Positions 17,977 through 27,410 of a stretch of 64,000 nt of DNA are shown here, piece by piece (the first letter of the stretch is position 1; each line of letters starts with the position of its first letter). Source of the stretch: Hondaea fermentalgiana (lineage: Eukaryota; Sar; Bigyra; Thraustochytrida; Thraustochytriidae); assembly GCA_014084085.1 (NCBI GenBank), contig NPFB01000028.1, positions 75,294 to 139,293 of the forward strand, written 5' to 3'. Below the pieces are notes generated by a model. It searched no databases, had not been told where the DNA came from, and worked only from the letters and a program-made list of their open reading frames with translations. The position numbers and the translations under genes are program-made.

Positions 17977-19677
17977 TTACAATGCCCCAGGTATCCTTGA
18001 ACGTGCGAGGTACTTTTGTGAGTATGGACTTTGATAGCTGCTCTTATAGGCAGAGTACTGCACTTTGTGTGCTGGGTTGGAGGATTTCGAGTGCCCATAT
18101 TTTTTGTTGTGACCACCCTGACCCGCTCCGAGGCGCTTCGTCTTGCCACCGATCGGCACCGCGCCCCCATTGGCGCCGTGCATGATCGGGCCATAAGGAT
18201 TCTGACGACGGGTCTTGGTGGATTTGACGGCATGCCCCGGGTGCCCAAGATTTTGTTGGTGCGGGGGCAGACGTCCGTTGTTATTTGAACCGATTGGATC
18301 CGTGGTAGAGCCAGCATTACCATGAAGCGAAGACTCGTGATGGTGCTTCGACTGTTGATGGTGTTGAAACCCAGGATGCTGGGGTTGGCCTCTATGCTTG
18401 CCGTGCGCAAGCGAGGGCAAGGCCACAGGGTGGCGTGGGTCCGCGACAGGCTGCATACTCTCGGCGCCATGGTGTGGGTGTTGAATGCGCGGAAGATCTT
18501 TTCTCTTGCCAACCCCACCCGCAGCTCTTGCAGCCGGATCCAAGACGCTTCCTCCGGCGTGATCGTGTCTGTTGGCCTTTGTACCCCGCGGCGGTCGATT
18601 TTTGCGCCGCGCCGCTGCGCCTGCATCTGCGCCGGCGTTGTGGTGTCCGGCACGTTCCTGCGGATCTCCCTTCGAGGCCTTTGCTGCGCGCTCGCGCTTC
18701 TTATCTGCGTGGCGCAACTCTCGAAAATAGGGATGCCGCAGTGCCTGGCGTGCGGACATTCGCTCCTCTGGATCATATGCAAGAAGCTTTTCGATGAGAT
18801 CAACACAATGCGTGTCGACATGGGGGATCATTTGCCCAATGCCCGTTCCTTTCTTCCTTGAAAAGTTGAAGTCGATGTGAGTTGCGAAGCGCTTAAATTT
18901 GCCAAGGATCTCGTCTCCCGGTGTTCCCAGTACGTTGTGAATGCGCTCGATTTGATCAAGCTCGTTCGTGCCCGGAAAGAGCGGGAAAAGTGCGATGATC
19001 TCAAAGGCAATGCAGCCAATCGCCCAGAGGTCCATGCGAAATGAATAGTAGCCCGAGGTCAGCAAGCATTCCGGTGCCCGATACCATCGCGTTGCAATGT
19101 ACTCGGTGTATGGTTGCTTTGAATAGATGCCCCTGCACGATCCAAAGTCAGCCACCTTTACCAATAAATTGTTGCCTGCGGCCACCGGATCCACGGCGGC
19201 GATTGACTTGGACCCGGAGGGATTACTTCCATTTTTGACGCCGCTGCCGCCGCCGAGGGTCTGTGGTGTCACCAAGATGTTCTCCGGTTTGAGGTCTCGG
19301 TGAAAAATGGAATTCCGGTGCATGCGATCGACAGCACGTAGCACCTGGTATAGAATACTTTTGATTTGCGCCTCGGGTAAAAAGTTTTTGCGTCCCCGGA
19401 TGAGCTCGTACAGATTCATTTGCATGAGTTCAAAAACGAGAGCGAGTCTGCCGCTCGCGTCGTCGAAAAGGACCTCGTAAAGCTTTATGATGCCTGCATC
19501 CGGCGAAAGTCGCCGAAGCGCTTGAATCTCGCGCAGGGAGTTGACCTGCTCGAGAGACTCGAACTTGTTTCGCATCACCTTAATGGCCACTTCGCGATTA
19601 TTTGTGAGACATTTCGCGCGAATCACTTCCGAGAAGGTGCCCTCGCCCTTTTTGGCGAGCAGCTTGTATCGATGCAT
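17977..19677 (-). CDS. MOK: MOK-type Ser/Thr protein kinase (RCK/MAK family)
   Basis: A 566-residue CMGC kinase of the MAK/ICK/MOK group, linked to cilium length control in other eukaryotes. ATP loop KKGEGTFSEV (9-18), Lys33, HRDLKPEN (126-133), DFG at 177-179, activation motif TEY at 191-193 and APE at 201-203 are all present. RGIYSKQPYTEY followed by ATRWYRAPECLL is the MOK signature, and LFPGTNELDQI follows. Between HRDLKPEN and DFG is an extra Gly/Ser-rich insert of about 30 residues (138-170), unusual for the catalytic loop. Residues about 330-566 form a His/Asn/Gly/Arg-rich low-complexity tail. The ATG at 19675-19677 starts exactly at the kinase domain; a GTG eight codons upstream was rejected. 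Confidence 0.93.
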   Translation of the reverse strand: MHRYKLLAKKGEGTFSEVIRAKCLTNNREVAIKVMRNKFESLEQVNSLREIQALRRLSPDAGIIKLYEVLFDDASGRLALVFELMQMNLYELIRGRKNFLPEAQIKSILYQVLRAVDRMHRNSIFHRDLKPENILVTPQTLGGGSGVKNGSNPSGSKSIAAVDPVAAGNNLLVKVADFGSCRGIYSKQPYTEYIATRWYRAPECLLTSGYYSFRMDLWAIGCIAFEIIALFPLFPGTNELDQIERIHNVLGTPGDEILGKFKRFATHIDFNFSRKKGTGIGQMIPHVDTHCVDLIEKLLAYDPEERMSARQALRHPYFRELRHADKKRERAAKASKGDPQERAGHHNAGADAGAAARRKNRPPRGTKANRHDHAGGSVLDPAARAAGGVGKRKDLPRIQHPHHGAESMQPVADPRHPVALPSLAHGKHRGQPQHPGFQHHQQSKHHHESSLHGNAGSTTDPIGSNNNGRLPPHQQNLGHPGHAVKSTKTRRQNPYGPIMHGANGGAVPIGGKTKRLGAGQGGHNKKYGHSKSSNPAHKVQYSAYKSSYQSPYSQKYLARSRIPGAL

Positions 19678-20807
19678 GATATCTCGCAGATGGCCGCGCA
19701 CGGCGCGCTCGTTTTAGAGCGCGCAGCGGTCCGCGCCCACAAACGAGACTGTGTGCGTGGGTGCGTTTGTGCGTGGGTGCGTGCGCTCCCTTGCTCGATG
19801 CGCTTTCCCTCGTCTCCTTCTTCTTCTAATTCGACGCGATGCTTGCAGCTAGCGCGAGCAGGCAGGCTGAGTGGTTGCTCCAAAAAATTGTCTGGCGTGG
19901 CCTCCGCGCGTGCGCCTCACCCGCTCGCTGTTCCGGTGCGTCGAACCCAGACCGTGACGGTGACTCGTGACCGTGAGCGTGACGCGAACGACAGCTCGCC
20001 TCTCGTCAGTCACTCTCCGGCGCCGCTCCCGCGTCTGCGTGTCCGCGCGTCTGCCTGGCCGCCAGCCGTCAGCGAGCTTTTCGTTCTTGTCTCCTTCGCT
20101 TTCGCCCTCTCCCGATTGCGAGCACGCCTTGTTCCGGCGCGGCCAAAAAGCGAACCAGGAAGGCCAATCCGAATCTAAGCACTGAGAAGCGGCGCGGACC
20201 CCAGGTGTGTACTACGTGCCTTCTTTTTTTGCTCGTGCCGCCGCCCAAGTTCGAGTCGGGCCACCACTGGCAGTCACTGCCACTTACCAAATGCATGCAG
20301 TTTTCTGCTCTGCTGGCTGGGGCCGCGTTCCGCGCACGCATCGCACACGTAGCTGACGCCGGAACTAAAGGCAAGCGAGCATTCAGCTCGCCAGGGGAGG
20401 TCGCGGCAGATAGGCCTAGTGTCGCCTTGCCTAGATCGATCGATCAATCGCTGGTCATGTCCCGCGTCTTAGAAGCAGCAGCAGGCCAGTCAATCTAAAC
20501 AGGAGAGGGAGCCTTCGAGACAACAGCACAGAGAGCTATTTTGTGTGTGAGAAAGAGAGCGAGAGAGAGAGTGCTTCCCCGGCGCGGCCCTGCAGCCTGC
20601 AAGCGAAAGGCGAACGGATCTACAGCCCAGCTTTTCACGTAGAAAAGGCCTAATAGGTAGCCCCGCCAGTGACAAGCAAGCAAGCAAGCAAGCATGCATG
20701 CATGCATGCATGCGCGGCCTTTTGATACTTTGGCAGCCAGCAACGACAAGAAAAAGGAGGAAGGCAAAGTCAGCGTCAAATAGGTAAAAGAGGTTCGAGC
20801 AACGGCG
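19678..20807. other. 1.1-kb spacer between MOK and zinc transporter genes
   Basis: No supportable gene; the longest ORF here runs antisense out of the MOK gene. It holds GTGCGTGGGTGCG-type repeats (about 19750-19785), a TAGGCCTA palindrome (20411-20418), GAGA repeats (about 20555-20573) and a CAAG-to-CATG microsatellite (20676-20713). Confidence 0.55.
20676..20713. repeat. Compound CAAG/CATG microsatellite
   Basis: About five CAAG units pass directly into about five CATG units; the CATG part is self-complementary. Confidence 0.85.
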
Positions 20808-22301
20808 TCACTGCCTGTGGACATGGATCTCGTCTTCGGGCTTCAATGATGCCTGGCTGAAACCCAAGTAGGCATACCATCTAGCAATGAGCTCTTGTGC
20901 GAGCATGAAGACACCGCCGCCAATCAGGAGTGCCACGAGAAGTGATGATATGGCATCCACAGGACCAGCGAAGCTGCTCGTTGGACCTAGTGCTCGAATA
21001 ATGAGAGCAGTAAGAACTACAAAGAAGGAGTGCATGAAGTCAATGAATATATGGAAAACCGCTGAGGCCATATTCAATGACGTGTGGTCGATCCCGCAGA
21101 AAGAGTGGCTGTGTCCGTGCGCGCACCCTTCGGCAGAAGAACCACCATGGGCGTGGTGGTGACCATGGTCGTGACTGTGACCATGGTCATGACTGTGACC
21201 ATGGTCATGACTGTGACCATGGTCATGACTGTGACCATGATCATGAGTATGACCGTGTTCATGGCCATGATTATTCACATGACTTTGACCGTGACCATGG
21301 TCATGATTATCCACATGACTTTGACCATGACTATGGCTATGGTCATGACTATGTTCGTGCCCGTGTGCACAAAGATGGCTAAGTTCATGCTCATGATCAT
21401 GGCCATCAGCGCGCCCTTGTCCATGATTGTGGCAGGATGCACGTGAGTCGATGTGGCCTCCCTCGTTTTCGTCACTTCTAGAAAAACTGATCGCATGCTC
21501 GGCACGTGACGGGCCCCTCGACGAAAACGAGGCACGCCTCAACGTAATTAGCGCCGTTGAACAATCATCCCCGCACGGACCTTCGTGTGTGCAAGGGTTT
21601 CCGACGCTCGCACGGTCGTCCGCATCGAAATCTGGCTCGCCGCCTTCAAAGATTGGGACAAAGGTCCCGCTTTCGTGATGGGAGGAGCCGTGATCATGGC
21701 CATGAGCATGCACAGAAAGGCCGCCAAAGTAGAGCGCGAGACAGAACAGGTGAAAAGAAGAAAGTACAAGTCCGAACGTAAGCATCGTTGTGGAGTTGAC
21801 CTCAACGACATCGTGGTGGTGCAGGCCAAGAAGTCGGCGAATGCTTTCGACAGTAATGAGAATCATTGTCACGGTGAGTGTAAGCACGCTGATGGTGGCC
21901 CCGATGAGGTTGGCCCTGGTCGAGTCAGCGTTAGGCCCAGCTTTCGTCTCTGCCCAAAGTGAGATCCCAAAACTACACGAATCTGCAAACATGTGAACAG
22001 ACTCCTCGACGAGGAGCAGCGAGTGTGAGGTTAGGCCTGCGATGAGCTCTGCAACGCTAAAGCCGAGCGTGAAAAGAAATACAAAAGCGAGAAGGAGTAC
22101 ATTGCGCGTCAGTAACTTGGCAGCTTGTATCTCCTGGCCCGGCAAGAGATCTTCTATTGCATTCTCATTTGCGCCTCTTCCGTCAAACAAATCACTTTCG
22201 CTGCTTGCGTGTGCATTGGAGGCGTGTGCGAACGAAGACGCATTCGCCCTCGTTGGCAAGTGGCCCGCGCTGGCTTCGCCAGAGTCTGACCCCTCGAGCA
22301 T
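20808..22301 (-). CDS. Cation diffusion facilitator zinc transporter with His-rich loop
   Basis: A 497-residue CDF/SLC30 transporter that would move Zn2+ out of the cytosol into a vesicular or secretory compartment by proton exchange. The first helix is about 68-90. The zinc-site helices show HMFAD (103-107) and, near the C terminus, HIFID (H-x3-D). Between the fourth and fifth helices is a very long His loop (about 198-400) built largely of HDHGHS units, as in the ZnT5/7-Msc2 group. The start is the ATG at 22299-22301, rejecting a GTG ten codons upstream. The C-terminal cytosolic domain is almost absent: the protein ends about 25 residues after the last helix, shorter than most CDFs. Confidence 0.9.
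   Translation of the reverse strand: MLEGSDSGEASAGHLPTRANASSFAHASNAHASSESDLFDGRGANENAIEDLLPGQEIQAAKLLTRNVLLLAFVFLFTLGFSVAELIAGLTSHSLLLVEESVHMFADSCSFGISLWAETKAGPNADSTRANLIGATISVLTLTVTMILITVESIRRLLGLHHHDVVEVNSTTMLTFGLVLSSFHLFCLALYFGGLSVHAHGHDHGSSHHESGTFVPIFEGGEPDFDADDRASVGNPCTHEGPCGDDCSTALITLRRASFSSRGPSRAEHAISFSRSDENEGGHIDSRASCHNHGQGRADGHDHEHELSHLCAHGHEHSHDHSHSHGQSHVDNHDHGHGQSHVNNHGHEHGHTHDHGHSHDHGHSHDHGHSHDHGHSHDHGHHHAHGGSSAEGCAHGHSHSFCGIDHTSLNMASAVFHIFIDFMHSFFVVLTALIIRALGPTSSFAGPVDAISSLLVALLIGGGVFMLAQELIARWYAYLGFSQASLKPEDEIHVHRQ
21140..21360. repeat. Coding tandem repeat for the HDHGHS loop
   Basis: Tandem 18-bp units (GACCATGGTCATGACTGT and variants) inside the transporter gene. All units keep phase with the reading frame and encode the His-rich metal-binding loop. 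Confidence 0.85.
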
Positions 22302-22877
22302 AGGCGGCGGCGCCCTTGGCCGCCCCTGCACGACCAGGGTTAAAGGCAGCTAGGGCTGGATGGACGCGCACAAGCGCTCCTACGTTTCCTCGTGTTTGCA
22401 AGTCAGGCTCTGCCCACGCCTTGCGAGGATGCCCGTTCCCGGGCCTGGCAGCTCTACTGGAATGACGCTTTTCTCAAACTTTCAGCTTGCTGACGCGCAA
22501 CGAGGCCTTTTCCGTACGCCTCTGCAGGAGCGTGGTCGCACGCGCCACGCGCGCACAGTGTTCTCCGCGCCTCCACGCACGACTCGCTCGCTTCGCCGCT
22601 TCCAGTGCTCCAAAGACAGCTAGTACTGGGTCCGTTTGAGTCGAGAGACGTGCAAGCACTTCCCCCCCCCCCCCCTTCTTTTTAGGCCTAGCAATACGGC
22701 TTTTTCGCCATTTGGTTTTCGCAGCGTGTGGGTGAGTGAGTGAGTGAGTGAGTGAGCGAGTGAGTGGCCCTGTTCGCCGGCAGCGCTTGCCGGGCACTGC
22801 CGTCGGCCGGCCGGCCAACCCGCCTGAGCTTGCCTCGGCAAAACAGAAAGACCGTAGAGGCTTGAATCGAAGTCGCG
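22302..22877. promoter_or_regulatory. Divergent promoter region, zinc transporter / Mtq2
   Basis: A 576-nt region between two divergent starts. It has a TAGGCCTA palindrome at 22683-22690 beside a poly-C run (about 22661-22675) and a GAGT repeat (about 22731-22765). The promoter role is inferred from gene orientation. Confidence 0.45.
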
Positions 22878-23600
22878 ATGGCTTCGTTCTCCCCCGCGCG
22901 GGACGTCGTAGACCCGGAAGCGCAGAGCCTGCCAGATCTCAAACACTTGCGGCGCGCAGACTACGAGCACGTGTACGAGCCATCAGACGACACATATCTC
23001 TTGGTTGACACACTGCACGCCGAGAAAGCATTGTTAGACAGCTTGCGGCCGAAGTTGGCGCTCGAGATTGGCACCGGATCCGGATGTGTATCAACGGCGC
23101 TGGCCAAGCTTCTCAAGGTGCCGCCCGCGATGTTCATGTTGGATATCAATCCCATCGCTGCGTCGGTGGCTTCGAGGACGGCGGCGCATAATGGGGTGAT
23201 TACGGCGGATGCGCTCGTTTCAGACTTGGACTCAGCTTTAGCCTTGCACCACAAGGTCGATGTGCTCATCTTCAATCCGCCCTACGTGGTAACCCCTTCA
23301 GAGGAGATTACCGAGTCTCTCATCGCGCGATCCTGGGCAGGCGGCAAGGATGGCCGTGAGGTTCTCGACAGACTTTTGCCGAGAATTGCCGACCTTTTAT
23401 CTCCAACCGGTATCTTTTATGTCATTGCGATCCTTGAGAACAAGCCCGAGGATATTTGCGAACGCTTGCGCAACTTTGGTCTGTCCAGTGCAGAGGTGCT
23501 CACTCAACGCCGTGCTAAGAATGAGCTTCTCATGGTCATCCGTGCATCGAAATTTGAGAGTATTGCAGACGGCGATCTCGGTCAGGCGAAGAGCACATGA
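22878..23600 (+). CDS. N6AMT1: eRF1 glutamine methyltransferase catalytic subunit (HemK2/Mtq2)
   Basis: A 240-residue class I methyltransferase. HemK2/Mtq2 with Trm112 methylates the GGQ glutamine of translation release factor eRF1. Visible are the N-terminal YEPSDDTYLLVDTL (33-45), typical of Mtq2, the SAM-binding motif EIGTGSG (63-69), LDINP (88-92) and the catalytic NPPYVVTP (133-140). Length matches the family and there is no targeting peptide, so it is the cytosolic eRF1 enzyme and not the organellar PrmC/HemK1 type. The start ATG at 22878 has good context (GCGATGG). Confidence 0.95.
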   Translation: MASFSPARDVVDPEAQSLPDLKHLRRADYEHVYEPSDDTYLLVDTLHAEKALLDSLRPKLALEIGTGSGCVSTALAKLLKVPPAMFMLDINPIAASVASRTAAHNGVITADALVSDLDSALALHHKVDVLIFNPPYVVTPSEEITESLIARSWAGGKDGREVLDRLLPRIADLLSPTGIFYVIAILENKPEDICERLRNFGLSSAEVLTQRRAKNELLMVIRASKFESIADGDLGQAKST

Positions 23601-24385
23601 AGAGAGGAGTGCTCTTGCAGCTTTTCATCGCTCCGAAAGTGAGAGTTCAAAAGGCTTGTTGGAAAGTCGGCGGTCAGCCGGACGTGCCCTCATGATACTC
23701 AGCAGACTTGACTCCGTCACTTTCGCTGGAAAAGACTGACCGTTCTCGTCACTTTTATGGTAAAGGTTCACCCTTTTCGTCAGTTTGGAGGTAGCCTTTT
23801 TTCATTTTAGTTTTGGCTCTCGTTGCTCTTTCGGGGTTGGAAGGTCCAGAAACTGCCTAGTTTGATCCAGGAAAAACTCATATCTCCAGTTTTCTCGCCA
23901 CCGGCAGGAAAAGCGAGAGACAAATACATTTCTTAGAGACAGGAGCACGACGGTCAACAGCCGGTTAACGTTGGGCACGAGCCTCTAAATACACGGTAAG
24001 AGACAGGAGCATGACGGATATTAGCCAGGCGACGTTGGACACGAACTGCAAAAACGACAAAGATCTTATCTGAAATAAAGAGAATTTTCTTAGAATTGTT
24101 AACATAGAGAGACATTGCGCCGATGTGAAGCGCGGAGTGTCGACACTTTCCATCGCTGGAAACAAGAGAAGACGAAAAAGGAAAAAGTCAAGAACGTAAA
24201 ACCGCATTTGTTCCAGCAAAAAAGACCTTACAGTCATGGCGTGTGCGCTTCCATGGACGTTTGCCTGCGCGCGTGCAGCCATTGAAGACTCTGCCTTGGA
24301 TCACGAGCAGGTTTCCACGAGCATTTTTTTTGCCCATAAGCACCATAAGCAATTGTCCACGAGCAGTGGAGACGGCAATTCACAA
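23601..24385. other. Convergent spacer between Mtq2 and ArfGAP genes
   Basis: 785 nt, less GC-rich than the genes. It contains one possible small membrane ORF (listed separately) and a roughly repeated phrase GACAGGAGCA(C/T)GACGG near 23939 and 24001. Otherwise nothing is seen. Confidence 0.5.
23965..24282 (-). CDS. Possible small two-helix membrane protein
   Basis: An ATG-initiated 105-codon ORF (ATG at 24280-24282). It has two hydrophobic stretches, about 30-44 (YVLDFFLFRLLLFPA) and about 80-98 (FVSNVAWLISVMLLSL). A second ATG at codon 16 (MTVRSFLLEQ) could also serve. No family is recognised, and it sits 100 nt from the ArfGAP stop in sequence that could simply be 3' UTR. Hydrophobic ORFs arise easily from T-rich antisense DNA, so this is a weak call. 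Confidence 0.2.
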   Translation of the reverse strand: MAARAQANVHGSAHAMTVRSFLLEQMRFYVLDFFLFRLLLFPAMESVDTPRFTSAQCLSMLTILRKFSLFQIRSLSFLQFVSNVAWLISVMLLSLTVYLEARAQR

Positions 24386-26418
24386 TCATCGCAAGTCCAG
24401 AAACGAGAGCTCGAGATTAAGCTTGCCCACAAAGAAGTAACCTCGTTCGCGGCGTGCCCTGCCCAGTTCATCATTCTCTTCCTCCATGTAATACTCGCTG
24501 TCAACAGATCCATTGCGTGCAAGCACGTTGACCAAGTTGTCCACAGCGTCCTTCATTTTTTCTCGGAGATGGAGCTTGGTAAGACTTCGTTTGCGACGGT
24601 GGTGCTTGACTTTGGTGTTCAACGTCGAATCAGGGGTATCACTTCCGTGTGACTCCAGCTCTGGCGTGTGCCCGCGTGAAACAGCACCTAGTGAAGATGA
24701 CGATGACAGACGTGAGGACGCCGTAATGTTTCGGTGACTCGACCAATTGTGCAGTGGGCTGTCGCGTTTCTGGCTTGCTTGGCTAGCGCCACCGATACCG
24801 CTTTTCTCTTTTGTAGCTTTCGCGCCCGATGCAGACCCGGAGCCAGCCTCGGATAACGCGACCGCTGAAGTGCTTTCAACGATATCGATTTCGTCTCCAG
24901 ACGTGTCGCCGTTCTCGCTAGAAGTGTCGGCATCGAAAGGGCCGCGCAAAGAGTCCGAACTTGCGCGCAGGGCAGCCTCTGTGGAGCTGTCGCGCGGTAG
25001 CAGAGACGAGACGTCGTGCTCATAAATGCTTCCTCTCGGGCTTTTACCAGACATCTCTGTTCCTTTTTCCAGCGCATTAGATGCTGTGGATTGCTGGTTG
25101 CGCCACGGCCGACGTATTCGCAATCGATCTCGACGTCGTTGATGCCGCTGGTGCTGCGGAGGCGCGCCTTCACTTGTACCTACATCACCACTTAATGGTG
25201 CATTTTCGCCGAATCCATCGGTGTTGCCATGGGCCGAACCAAGTGATTTGCCTTCATGACCTGGCGTAGTTTCAGAGTTATGCAGGCCTTCCGAAGACGC
25301 ACTCTGGCGGGAGCCTGAAGCAGCGCTGGCGTGTTTGGGACTCCCTGTGTCTTCGATATTTCGTTGGCTCGAGAAGGACGCCTCTGTAGCAGCTTGAGGC
25401 CGATACTCAAATAGTTTGACGCAGACACTGCGAGGCATTGGCGGCACATCTTCTTCATGCTCGACCTCGTGAGGGGCGCCCGCTTTGAGTTGGTTAATAT
25501 CCACCAGTGCGGACCCAATAAGTCTGTCCTTGCCGACTTTTTCGTGATTCCATACAGAGACTTCAAGCAAGGCTATACCATTCCATGACATATTGAATCG
25601 AACATTCTCTTGCGGACCCTCATTCCACTCGGGGTTCAAAGCACGACTGATGGCGCGAGTTCGGGCTTCGTGGTCCCCTAAGCGTACCACGCAGTATGGG
25701 TTGGTGAAGAAAGCAGAGGGCGCCGGGGCGAGAGGGATTGCCGCCGACATGGGCGTCAAGTGCTCGGCGCTTAGCACGCGCACAGAAACAATGCCCACGT
25801 ACTCGATGCGGCCCTGACCCATGGACGTGTGCGCACGAGCAAGCCTCGTCGTACGCTGCTCCCACGGGATTGGAGGCAGTCTATGGGTTTTGCTCGAGTT
25901 GTTTTCGCGCGAAAAGAGCTGATCATCGTACTTGGCTTTGACGTACTCTCGCACATAAGACCCTGGTGTATCCTTGGCGGAGGGTTTCGGCCATATTTGT
26001 GGAACATAGAATTCGAGGCGCTCGTTAACGCGTAGATTTCCCCCTTGTTCTAGCCTTTCCGTCCACAGAGGCTTCCAGTTGTCCAAGTCGAGCGTGATGG
26101 ATTGCATAAAGGAGATGTGCGCGCCAAGTGATCGGTGAGCCCCTGCGCAACTGGCGCAAAGAAAAACGCCAAAGGTGGTGCTTGCCCACGTTGAGGATGG
26201 CGCGTTGCAGTCTGCGCACACCGAATTTTCCGGGCGCCGCTGTAATTCCAAGAGACGCGCCTTTAGACTTCCGGATGGCGATGATCCCGAAGGTGATATG
26301 CCTAGTGCTGCAGCTGCTGCTGCTGCTACTGATGATGATGATGATGATGATGATGACGATGACGATAACAATGCTGGTCCTCCTCCTCCTCCTCCTCCTC
26401 CTCCTCCTCCTCCTCCTC

Positions 26419-26450
<32 letters not shown>

Positions 26451-26478
26451 ACTTCCCTTCCCCCTTCTCCTCCTCCTC

Positions 26479-26556
<78 letters not shown>

Positions 26557-26947
26557 CTGGACCGCAGGACGTGAATGACGAGGACGACAGGAAAAAGGAA
26601 GGGTCTTTTGCCTCTGCTTGAGTTTCTACAAAAGAGTCCCCATCTCCGTTGTCTTCATTGTCGCCTACCTCCGCATCACTCACACTGACAACGCTGTCTG
26701 CCTCGCCGCTTGCTGCCGCATCATCATCGGCATCGAGTGCTTGTACAAGGAGCTTGCGGCCGGATGCAGACAGATTCGAAGGTTCAAGCTCATTTTTCGC
26801 AGCACCTCCGGAACTTGAACGGCTCTTGGTCTTGCCGCTGGCTGACGGCCCGCTCGCGCCGGCGCCCATGGTCCCCGCCGTCGCTGCGCTCGCTCCCGTC
26901 GTAGTCGCTCTCGAGTCCCGCGACCTTTTCGAGGACTTTGAACCCAT
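24386..26947 (-). CDS. ArfGAP domain protein with C2 domain
   Basis: An 853-residue GTPase-activating protein for Arf GTPases, acting in membrane traffic. The N terminus MGSKSSKRSR fits N-myristoylation (Gly2, Ser6) plus a basic patch. Residues about 120-215 are runs of Ser, Ala and Gly. The ArfGAP domain covers about 226-345, with zinc cysteines 244, 247, 264 and 267 (CADC, CASC) and catalytic Arg272 in HRSLGAH. A C2 domain follows (about 395-515: VSVRVLSAEHL, NPYCVVRLGDHEARTRA, LNPEWNEG, KVGKDRLIGSALVD). ArfGAP plus C2 resembles plant AGD11-13, but here a long disordered C-terminal half follows. The start ATG is at 26945-26947; the frame extends 56 codons upstream to a GTG through compositionally odd sequence, which I rejected. 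Confidence 0.9.
26320..26560. repeat. Trinucleotide repeat cluster (GAT/CCT/CTG) inside the ArfGAP gene
   Basis: Successive runs of GAT, CTC and CTG triplets on the plus strand encode Ser, Gly/Glu and Ala homopolymers on the minus strand. All keep the reading frame. Confidence 0.9.
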
Positions 26948-27410
26948 CTCTCTACGTTGTTTCCTCGGCGTCCGCGGCCCCGGCCCTCGCCCTGCGTCAC
27001 CAACGCCAAGCAAGCCTTCCGCCGCCCGCGCCAGCCCGCGCGGCGGGTGCGCACGCGCGTGCGCGAGCGTAAGCTCGGGCGCGAGCGCGAGCGCGAGCAC
27101 TGCCGCACACTGCACAGCGCTGCAACAATGAAATGAAATAAAAAGAAAATGAACTCACCGGAACTGCTGCCAGAGATGCGGCAGCCGCATGCCACAAAGA
27201 CGTGTGGCACACCTTCGCCCTTTACGCGCGCGCGCGTCACGTGTATTACGCACACGTAGCATCGCAGTGGGCGGAAGACAAGAAAGGAAGCGAAATGTAA
27301 CGAGACGAAATGAAAGAAAGCGAAAAAGGCCTCGATGGACTTTGCTGGTTCGGAGAATCGCCGATTGAGAAAGAAAGAGTCAAGCACTCAGAAAGAAAGG
27401 AAAAAAATAT
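26948..27410. other. Spacer between ArfGAP and PanC genes
   Basis: The ArfGAP leader side is very GC-rich with a GCGA repeat (27080-27100). The PanC 3' side is AG-rich with GAAAG repeats. No gene supported. Confidence 0.5.

Noticed and set aside
21140..21360. Regular 18-bp repeats that could resemble a CRISPR array
   Set aside because: There are no unique spacers; the units are contiguous, in frame and encode a His-rich loop of a eukaryotic transporter.
26128..26621. Plus-strand ORFs encoding poly-Leu, poly-Met, poly-Pro and poly-Asp
   Set aside because: They are the antisense reading of trinucleotide repeats inside the ArfGAP gene.
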